Shown: piece after piece, positions 1 through 8,427 of the stretch
Numbering within the stretch: position 1 is the first letter of the stretch
How the letters are laid out: the number at the start of each line of letters is the position of its first letter
Assembly (NCBI GenBank): GCA_920105805.1
Contig: CAKKTI010000156.1
Span: 1 to 43,809 of the forward strand
Source of the DNA: Condylostoma magnum
Taxonomy: Eukaryota > Ciliophora > Heterotrichea > Heterotrichida > Condylostomatidae
DNA length: 43,809 bases
Direction of reading: 5' to 3'
Made by a program: the position numbers and the translations under genes
The notes under the pieces: generated by a model
Told to the model about the DNA's origin: nothing
The model's database searches: none
The model's input: only the letters and a program-made list of their open reading frames with translations

Positions 1-96
1 CACCCTTACACCCTTACACCCTTACACCCTTACACCCTTACACCCTTACACCCTTACACCCTTACACCCTTACACCCTTACACCCTTACACCCTTA
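1..96. repeat. Telomere, 12 units of CACCCTTA
   Basis: Twelve perfect tandem copies of the 8-base unit CACCCTTA start at base 1, then the sequence leaves the repeat (TTAGGTTAAAT). The C-rich strand reads 5'->3' into the chromosome, as expected at a left end; the G strand is (TAAGGGTG)n. The unit differs from the GGGGTT of Tetrahymena-type ciliates and the GGGGTTTT of spirotrichs. An 8-base unit is compatible with a heterotrich, but I assign the group mainly from the genetic code. Confidence 0.98.
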
Positions 97-260
97 TTAG
101 GTTAAATCTTTAAAATGTCATCAAAATCATAATTCCATATTTACTATGTCAAACGAATATATCAATTTATAGATATTTTGATTCTAATATATTAATTGAT
201 TTTATCTTACTGTTTTAATTATAGTTTTACTTATAATAATATCAAACAATTAAACTAAAT
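97..260. other. Subtelomeric spacer
   Basis: AT-rich 164-base spacer between the telomere and the stop codon of the first gene. I see no gene, repeat family or structured element in it. Its shortness indicates a macronuclear chromosome with almost no subtelomeric buffer. Confidence 0.6.
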
Positions 261-1310
261 TTAATAATCAAAAACTAATCTAATCTCAGAGCCTAGGTAA
301 GCATCATTTCTTAAGGCTATTGCTTCAATATCAGAGAAAGTTGATGGCCAGTAACAACAACTTGATTTATCTTGTTATAGTAATCCTAACCGCTTGTAAA
401 TAGCTGCAACAAGTTATGAGCAAAAGAAATCTTAATATTATTCTCCATCTGAATTTTTACGTCTTAGCTTATTAATATTTAGTCTATAAGGTAATCCTTC
501 AAACTCATCAATACACCTTTAAAAAGTATCATAGAACTCTTAATCCTTCGTTGTAATAAGCTACTTAAAGGTCATTCGCTTATACAGTTTATGCCAATTA
601 TTATCCAAAAAGAATCTTAACCTTACTGCCTAAACTCCTGTAACACTAAGTGATTCTAATATGTAGATGTCTCCATTATCTTAACTTTTAAATAAAATTC
701 CTATGTGATCATAATTGCTATTCTATGCTATTCTCAATGCAAATGATCCAACTGTTTTACTTTTAAATAAAATTAAATCACCTGTATCAGCAATTTGAAG
801 GAATTAAGGTCCTGATAGATATAAGTTTTTCCAGTATCGGGGTTTATCTATAGTATCAGATGTTCCTCCACTAGCTCCAATTGATAAAGCAATATGAGCA
901 TAGATAATTGTAGCCCATTATCGTAGTTATGTAAAGTCTTATAATCTCAACTTAAACCTTCTAGATCTTCCTCTTTAAACTAAATGTATTTCTTCATTAT
1001 TATAAATATAAGCATCTACAGATATTAAATCAAAATTAAGTGAGAATCTTGGCTTTATTGCTCCCATAGTTAAATAACAGTTGAAGATCTTATTTTCTAT
1101 TATAGCGTATCTAGATTTCCAGTTTCCAAAGCAATTGTCTCTCGAGTTAAATCAAATATATCCCTCTGCTCTAGGTAAAAGAGATTCAGATTGAATTCGA
1201 TGAGCTATTTTTATGTGTTTTGGCTTATCTGAAATCCCAGGCTTATATTTCATTGGTCTTTGTTCTAGATTATCTTCTAAGTCTACTGTTTCTATACTCG
1301 AATCGGCCAT
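261..1310 (-). CDS. PH domain + permuted papain-like (YiiX/NlpC-P60-type) protein
   Basis: 349 residues, one uninterrupted frame from ATG at 1310 to TAA at 263-261. Residues about 47-141 look like a pleckstrin-homology domain (GYIWF start, GNWKSRYAII strand pair, terminal helix with QW at 131-132). Residues about 172-345 match the circularly permuted papain fold of the YiiX/NlpC-P60 group: ADTGDLILFK first, then NYDHIGIL with the probable catalytic His202, a Glu at 219, and FFCSQLVAAIY with the probable catalytic Cys297 after the His, the order expected for permuted members. Family members cleave amide or ester bonds in lipids or peptides; the substrate here is unknown. The PH domain suggests membrane recruitment. 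The last 36 or more codons contain no TAA or TAG, supporting this stop. The riboflavin kinase gene lies just upstream in the same strand and phase. Confidence 0.82.
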
Positions 1311-1376
1311 TATTATTTGGTATTTTTCTAACTAATCTAAGAAGTTATAACAATATTAATACCAATTTTAGAATAA

Positions 1377-2330
1377 CTAAAAATTAACTAAACATTTTGC
1401 TAGTTCAACATCTAATTCTATTGCTCTAATCAATTCCTATAAGTCACTGAATACAGCTTCAGATCTCAAATAATATCGAACTTCTACTTCAACCTGTGTT
1501 CCTACTAAATTTCCCTAAAAGTCACATACGTATGCTTCAAAAGTTTTAGACTCACAGTTAAATTGCGGATTCCACCCACATGAAATAGCAGTTATATAGT
1601 CTTTATCTGGGTCTTACTCTAGTTTTATAGTTCCTGCATATATTCCAGGAACCAAAGTATCAAGTAAATTTTTCTGATCTGGATCAATATTGGCAGTAGG
1701 GAAACCAAGCTATGTTGATCCTCTATTAAATCCTGTTACAACAGTTCCCTTTATCAAAATAAGCTCTGAGATCGTCTAATAATTTTGTCAAAATGATGAA
1801 TCTTCTATTTAGGGCAATTAAGGTATATTTGACCAAATATATTCTAAAGAATTTGAAGAAGCATTTTAACCAGGAAATTTTATGTGTTAGGAATTATACC
1901 CTTATTAAATCAAATTTTAATGAAATTGCAAGCTTTTGGTATATATGCAATCTTCGTGGGAAAATTTCTAGAAAAAGTTTTCAGGGGTAATTGAAATCAA
2001 TGGAAAATTATTGAAAACATTAGGATAAGCAGACTCTAATTTATCACATAAGTCCTTTTCTAAAAAGCTATAAATAGATAGGCTATGAGTTTATTACAAA
2101 CTTTACAATGCTTAAATAGCTTTCAAATGAGGGCGTGCACAATGAATATATTTGTGCACGAATTCAGGCATTAAAGTGTTTTAATTCAGATTTGAAATAT
2201 CTTTAAGCTATTTTGAGTAGAATTATGAAATATCTGTAGATGGTAGGACTCTATTTGTTCTGGCTAAACAAAAAATTAAGCTAGCAGTATCAAACACCAA
2301 GTCAAGATCGATTATTAGAGACTGCGTCAT
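1377..2330 (-). CDS. HAD (FCP/NIF-like) - riboflavin kinase fusion
   Basis: 317 residues. The C-terminal part (about 193-317) is a riboflavin kinase, which phosphorylates riboflavin to FMN: GTVVTGFNRGS, then GFPTAN (PTAN motif, 211-214), GIYAGTI, ISCGWNPQF, TFEAYV with the expected catalytic Glu265, and YYLRSE. The N-terminal part resembles a HAD phosphatase of the FCP/NIF type: IIDLDLVFDT keeps the DxDx(T/V) nucleophile motif at residues 8-12, followed by ARPHLKAIQ and LSIYSF. HAD-riboflavin kinase fusions that both make and hydrolyse FMN are known in plants; equivalence here is inferred. ATG at 2330 is the first in-frame Met upstream of the HAD motif. I place the stop at TAG 1379-1377 because the preceding 19 codons lack TAA/TAG; later in-frame candidates are at 1370, 1358 and 1334. 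Confidence 0.85.
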
Positions 2331-2434
2331 ATTTATTACTTAAAAACTAATTAAATACAATATGACAATCAATTCGGTTAATAAATCTACATCCTTCAAA
2401 TACATATTAAAGTCTTAAATACATTAATAAAATT
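2331..2434. promoter_or_regulatory. Divergent promoter gap
   Basis: The 104 bases between two divergent start codons (HAD-riboflavin kinase leftward, SANT protein rightward) must hold both 5' leaders and promoters. It is AT-rich; I see no recognisable motif. Confidence 0.5.
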
Positions 2435-3532
2435 ATGGCCTTTGAAGACTAGAATGACTCCTTAGCAAGTTACTACTCTGAATTTTTGGAAGAACCTGAA
2501 TACATAAGGTTAAATCGAGAGTTTGATTGGCTACATCCTGAGATGCACGAACATAAGTATAACCTTGCCAATCTTGATGGATTTATAAATTGGCCTTAGG
2601 ATCCTGTATATTCTTAGGAAGAAGAGATGGAATTAGATACCTTCTTCCCTGAAAGTGAAATAGATGCTTAGGAGTCTTCTAATAGTAAGCGCAAACGCAG
2701 TTTTATCGAGAAGATGGATTTGTATGAGCTAATTCCTGAGGAAGACTCATGGAATATTAACAGATTATTTTAATTAGACCCTACTAATAGTGATAATATG
2801 TTCTTTTATAAGCTTAATTTGGAGTATCAGTAACTAAAAGGTATTGACTAAGGATATTTTATTGCTGATGATTAAAGAACAGAATCAGATGCAGGAACTA
2901 GAAGATTTTGAAGCAAGGAGGAGGAGTATTTACTAGAGAAAATGATCTAATACTACAGTCATAAGTAGTAAATTCCTGAAGAAGCTTGAACAAAAATGGC
3001 AAACATATTAAATAGAAGTCCTTGTAGTATTAGAAACAAAGCTAAACGTAAAAAGTAATTAAGATAAACACAGAATTAGAAAAATAATCAGATAGGCTAC
3101 TTAAAGATGATAAATGAAGCAATAGCTTAATTATCTTAATAATGTGGTACAAAGGATCAAATTGTCAAATAAATCTAAACAATGTATGGTTAATAACTTG
3201 ACTCCAGGGGGACATGGGTAAGAACAGTGAAATAACTACTATCATCACATTTCAATAAAATTCCAGGTATTATAAAACTAATAGATAACTATACTCCCGA
3301 AATTAATCGTTGCAATACCATGCAAGATTATATTATATACTGTTTAAGTTAATATGGCCCTCTAACTGTTAAGCAACTAAAAGATTCAATTCGAAGTAAT
3401 TTTGGCAAATGGTTAAACAATAAAGTCTCATCCGACTCTAGCCTACAAACATGAGAAAAAACTTTGTTAAAGAAGTTGAGAAGTTGTAAATTTGTAGATT
3501 AAACTCAGAATCAAACTCGGTTCTCTCTCTAG
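2435..3532 (+). CDS. SANT/Myb protein with winged-helix (H1-like) domains
   Basis: 365 residues, one frame with many in-frame TAA/TAG read as Gln. Acidic N-terminus, basic stretch SKRKR at about 84-88 (possible nuclear signal), then a SANT/Myb repeat at about 157-206: FWSKEEEYLLEKM, EEAWTKMANIL and SPCSIRNKAK give the spaced aromatics and basic third helix. Residues about 219-285 resemble a linker-histone-type winged helix (YLKMINEAIAQL start, KQLLSSHFNKI), and about 295-355 look like a second winged helix. A single Myb plus an H1-like domain recalls plant single-Myb-histone telomere proteins; the homology is suggestive only. Two in-frame TAGs (3530-3532 and 3536-3538) are possible stops; I use the first. 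Probably a nuclear DNA-binding protein. Confidence 0.7.
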
Positions 3533-3736
3533 TCCTAGATAGTTTATATAGTTAATAAAAAAATATTAGGAAAATTATGGATTTCAAAAACTTTCTTATC
3601 TACTTGAATACTAATTAATGTAGTTAATAGTCTACTATTAATACTTATTCTAAACTCTGATTTTATACCAATCTTGTCAAATTAGTTTGATCACCCATTT
3701 TACTAGATCATTTTCGAAGTTTAAAATTTTAAATAA
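3533..3736. other. Intergenic spacer between tandem + genes
   Basis: 204 AT-rich bases between the SANT gene stop and the next ATG. Translation in all frames gives low-complexity hydrophobic strings with dense stop-type codons. I see no gene here; it should hold the 3' end of one transcript and the promoter of the next. Confidence 0.5.
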
Positions 3737-6700
3737 ATGCAAAAAGAAACTTTAGAATAAGAAAAGGCAATTCCACTAATCTAGCTTGATTCTAAAACAA
3801 ATCAATTTCAACTATCAGCAGAAGCGCATACTCTAACTTGAGACTATATGTCCAAAAGCTAACGTAGTTAAGCTGTTTAAAATATTGAAGAAAGCCTAAT
3901 CAATTAAATACACTAAATAGAACTTCCAATAAGTTCATAATAGCTAAAGGAAAAGATGAAAGAAATAAAATAACTATAGCTTTAAAGTTTTTAGGAGAAA
4001 AGCATGGGAGACTATAGCCAATAATATGCATAAAGATTAAGATAAGTTATAAATTAAAGATTTATTGAGCTAAAGTAGAACAATAACTACGAAATGAGAC
4101 AAAAGTGCTAAGATTATTTAATTTAAGCCTATTATCCAATAAAATAAGATGTAATGAGTTAAAGAATCAACAATCTTTAGGAGTTCAAACAAAGAATTAG
4201 AGACTTCATTAAAGAATTTTATTAAAATATTCCAAATGGATAAAAGAACTAATCTCAACTATAAGAATTTTGCTTATAGGCTATGCAAGATTCAGCTGAG
4301 TTTTTTGAGCAAGCAACAATTGATTCAAAGAATTCCCAAATTAAAATTCTATAAGAAAAAAATCAAACTTTGTAAGCGGTATAGGAATAATAAATGAATG
4401 ATATTAACACATAAAACCAATAATATAAGCAAAAACTAGAATCTCTAAATTAGTAATTATCTCTACTCTAAGCTAAAAACGCCCAGTTGTAGGATAATTT
4501 TGAAAAACAAAGAGAATAATATGATTAGGGTGAGTAATCCATGAGGAAAACAATTAAAGACTTAAAATTAGAAATGGCTACAAAGCTAGATGAGGCAACT
4601 TAGTAATCATGATAATATGAAGAAAAGATGAAAAACATGTAGAGAATCTTGTATTAAAATGATGCCTAGAAATTATAAGAAAAAGAATTGCTAATTTAGA
4701 AAGTTGAATTTCTAGAATAAAGTATTAAAGAATTCTAAAATAAGCAATAAGAGTAGACTCAATAAACTTTAGATCAGAAAAAGCAATATAAAGAATAAAA
4801 AGTAAGCATAACTAATAAGTATTAAGAAGATTTATTAAAGGTTAGATAACAGTTAGAAGAGCAAATTGAAAAAACTCAATTATTAGAAGCTTAATTATAT
4901 TAATAAGAACTTACAATAGAAGAATCGAATAATTAAGTAGAATCCATGAAGTAATAAAGGCATAATGATTATGAAGACTTGAAATAAGAGTATGAAATTT
5001 CAAAGGATCTTTTAAAAAGAAAAGATGAATAAATCAAATAAAATCTATCTAAACTATCTTAAGAATATGAAGAAAGGTTACATGATTTACATATAAAAAT
5101 GGAAGAACTAAAGAAGAAAAATAGAAGTTCCGAGCTGTAAATTACTTAAAATGAAACTAAGGTAAACAAAGAAAACGCAATACTTATATAAAAGAATGAA
5201 TTTTTAGAATAAGAAGTAGTATAACTCAAGCAATAGATAGAAGAAGAAAAGTAAAGGCAAGAATAAATGCTTATAGCTATTAAAACCATAGAAAATACAG
5301 ATCAAAAAGATGCAATCGAATCAACTATACAATTAATTTAAAATCATCATCAATAAGACTTAATAAAGGTAAAACAAACCTATTAGCTATAAGTTGAAAC
5401 CCTTTAATAATAAATTGAGGATTTAAATAAAATTAACGAGTAATAACAACTTGAACATAGGTTATAAATAAATGATTAACAGATTTAATAGCATATGCTT
5501 TAATAAGAGAATGAAAAACTCCTATAGAATAATTAATCCTTAAACAATGCAATTTTAGAATAGTAAGAAACGTCAAATGAAAGTTCTATCTAAGAAACTT
5601 TAAAGCAAAGAATATCCGAATTAGAATCTTAATTATATGAATATTCTGATAAGAATTCAGAGAATCTATAACTATTAAACCAGGAAAATGAGGCATCGCT
5701 TTCGTAATTAAAGTCATTTTATGAATAAGAAAAAATAAGATTGGAGTAAAGGATAACAGAAGATAAGGAAAAGTTTTAAGATAGGATTAATGGTGTAAGT
5801 GAAGAATACGAGCACAGATTAAGATAAGATTAAGAATAATATGAAGAAGATTTAGCAGGGCTTAATGAGGAAATAAGAGAATTAGAATATAAGCATTAGG
5901 AAGAAATGGCAAATTAAAAATGTTAATTAGCTCTAGCTGAGTAAAAGATTGAAACACTTGAATAATATTTAACAGATGTTAAGCAAAACTATCAAAATCT
6001 AAAAGAAAAGCATGGCAATGTTAATAAGATTTTAACTGGAATAGCTCCTATTAGCTAATACTCAATAAAGCATTTAGATTTATAACCCTTGAAAAATGTA
6101 TAGGGTAGTGGAATTGAATAATAATTACAATTACTACTTTAGGAAAGGGATATTTTAATTTAAAACTATGATAAGATGCAAAGCTATGTAGACGATAAGG
6201 ATAGAGAAGTAGCAACATTAAACTATTGCAAAAATTAATTAGAGAACTTATGTAGTGCACGGGAATAAGAATTAGAAGAACTTAGGGATCTTCATAATTA
6301 AGATAAAAGTACTTTAATGGAAAGATTAGAGCAAACGAATTAACAAAAGTAAAATATTGCTGAAGAATTTAATATGAATAAAAGTGAATAAGGTAAAGAA
6401 TTAGCCTTAGCTAATTAAAAGATTGAATTTTAAACTTAAAAGATCAACCAATTAGAAAAATTGATTCAAGAAAGTAATTAAAAGTAAGAATAAATCATTA
6501 AAAAGATAAAGATTGAAACTCAATAGGAATTATAAGATACAATCTTTAAAGCTAATACTGAAAAAAATTAGTTAGAGTAAAAAATAGAACTAAAGAAGTA
6601 GCAAGTAAAATAAGTTAAATAAGATTTCAGCAACTAAATTAAGTAAATTGAATAAGAAAAGCTAGTTAAGCAGCAAAAGGAAAACTCTCGTTTAAGCTCA

Positions 6701-7789
6701 GAAGTTAATAAAAGGGAAGTATAAATAAAAAATTTGTAAGCCCAGATAAAAGAGCTAAATGAAAATTATTAAAATGAATAATATTAACTAGAACTGAAAA
6801 GAGACAAATTAAACTCTATAATATAAGATATGGAAAGCTAAATATAATAGAAAGAAGCATATCATGAAAGGGATAAAACTTTATGGGATAATAAATTCAA
6901 ATTCTTAATGTAATAACGAGACTAAGCAAGATAAGACTTGTAGGAAACTTAAAAGAAATTTGACTTAACTTTATAAAGACTTTAAAAGCGAGGACATTTA
7001 GAAAAGGATAAAATAGAAGTTACGACTTCATCGTTAGTATAATCTATAGAATCAAGATACTCTAGCCAAATGAGAGATATCTAAGATTCCTCAGCCTCTT
7101 AAGTAAGCTAATTAACAGCTAAAAATAAAGCTTTAGAAGCTGAGCTTAAAGCAATAAAAGAGTAATATGAATTCGAGAAAAAAGGTAAAACAATAAATTC
7201 AGATTACCTACAGAGAAGAGTTAATGAATTACAATAGGCAGAATAGAAATACTATGATGAGTTAGAGAATATAAAACAATAAAAGGAATAAAGCATACTA
7301 GAAATAACTTAATCATATAATGATGAAAAAGACTCAATTAGATAAAAGTTACAAGAGTTAGAATAAAGAACAAAAGAATCTGAGTAAGCAAAAGGAGGAT
7401 TAATCTTGAAATATGAATAGGAAAAAGCAAAGTGGACAATGGAGAGAAACCATCTAATCTCTTAAAAAAATGAAGCCTTGTATATGGTAGAACGATTGGA
7501 AAAGAGAAAAGAAACTCTTCTAAGGGAAAATGAAAAATTAAAAGGAGGCAAAAGAGTATGTGGTATTCCCAAATAAGAGAACATGAATCCTACTAGAAGT
7601 ATGATTGGATCTGTAAACTAATCTAACATTTCATTTGAAGACATTTTCTCATAAAAGACATTCTTTAGTGGAGCATCTAATGAGTATGAGGGTTCTCCTA
7701 AAGCACTACGCTCAAATAATATAACACCTATGAGAGCCTAAAGCCCAATGGTCAGAGGAACTCGCTGGAAATTTGAGAGGAGAGAGTAA
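3737..7789 (+). CDS. Long coiled-coil protein, GBP-like helical N-terminus
   Basis: About 1350 residues in one unbroken phase. Residues about 70-200 are helical and resemble the middle helical domain of guanylate-binding proteins (KCQDYLIQAYYPIKQDV, then LQEFKQRIRDFIKEFY). The GTPase domain normally preceding this is absent: the upstream 204 bases do not encode it. Residues about 210-1240 are almost continuous heptad coiled coil rich in Glu, Gln, Lys and Leu. The last about 100 residues are Ser/Pro/Arg-rich and end WKFERRE. Well over 100 Gln codons are TAA or TAG. The stop at 7787-7789 follows 15 codons free of TAA/TAG; the frame has further candidates at 7796 and 7808. A structural or scaffold role, perhaps cortical or ciliary, is inference; I do not recognise a specific orthologue. 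Confidence 0.8.
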
Positions 7790-7806
7790 GTTTTGTAACG
7801 ATTTTA

Positions 7807-8130
7807 TTAATTTGATCTTGTTAAATATCTTCTCCTATAAGGAGAGCTGAAGGACTTTCTGCGACAGATTACACTCTTCACAAATTCTCTTCTTTTTCTC
7901 ATTGGAATCTAATCTAGTTTCTTATACAATCTCCTACCTTTAGGTGTTAAAGGTGTACCATTAAGTTTTAAAAACTTACTTTAAGAAAAGGCGTCAATGT
8001 GTCTTAAGATTTACCCATTGTTAAGCAATTATACCTTTTTATGCAGAGGGTCTCTGGGGTATTAATTTACTATATTGAAAGCATTATAGGATCTATTCCA
8101 AAACCCTGTACAGCCAGTTGATAGATTCAT
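7807..8130 (-). CDS. Small basic protein, unrecognised
   Basis: 107 residues from ATG at 8130 to tandem TAA TAA (7809-7807 and 7806-7804). Very basic C-terminal half: TPKGRRLYKKLD, MRKRREFVKS, ICRRKSFSSPYRRRYL. No domain recognised. Support for coding: residue composition is protein-like in this frame only, and the last 33 codons have no TAA/TAG. It runs tail to tail with the long coiled-coil gene, stops 17 bases apart, and starts 19 bases below the POMP stop on the same strand. A nucleic-acid-binding or ribosomal role would fit the charge but is not shown. Confidence 0.55.
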
Positions 8131-8149
8131 TTTATAAACTAATTACTTA

Positions 8150-8416
8150 CTAAAGATTGTCTAAGTCCATAGGAGTTGCCAAGTCAGTCATTGAATCGAT
8201 CTCCGTTTGATAATTTGGGAAGGGAAGCTCTTCATCTCTACCGGTTAGTATTTCTAATGCAAAAAAGGAAGAAGGAAGGCCTCCTACGCGTTATTCTTGG
8301 TATGCTAAGTTACGTTCTATGAGTAATCTGAAGGGTAAATGAGATCCGTATACATAGGATAAATTTTTCAAGGATTCTTACTCTTACTTTAGAAGCTGAG
8401 AAAATTAATCTTCCAT
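8150..8416 (-). CDS. POMP/Ump1-like proteasome maturation factor
   Basis: 88 residues. The core matches the conserved C-terminal half of Ump1/POMP, the chaperone that guides 20S proteasome half-mer assembly: HLPFRLLIERN, EQRVGGLPSS and FFALEILTGRDEELPF correspond to the family's PLKLQME, QRLPFLSSS and LDVLRGNDETIGF. POMP is usually about 140 residues, so the N-terminal extension is missing or very reduced. ATG at 8416 is the only sensible start. The stop is TAG 8152-8150 followed at once by TAA, after about 46 codons without TAA/TAG. Its start codon is only 11 bases from that of the divergent channel gene. Confidence 0.75.
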
Positions 8417-8427
8417 TATATATTTAA
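8417..8427. promoter_or_regulatory. 11-base divergent start-to-start gap
   Basis: Only TATATATTTAA separates the POMP ATG (leftward) from the channel ATG (rightward). Both promoters must therefore lie partly inside the neighbouring coding regions, or one start codon lies further in. The gap is pure A/T and TATA-like in both directions. Confidence 0.5.

Noticed and set aside
1793-1990. 65-codon standard-code open frame on the plus strand
   Set aside because: Antisense to the HAD-riboflavin kinase gene and unlike any family.
7790-7810. Coiled coil 1 ending at TAA 7808, overlapping the small basic gene stop in TTAA
   Set aside because: TAA 7787 comes first and follows the stop-free run; the later TAA needs two more stop-type codons to be read through.
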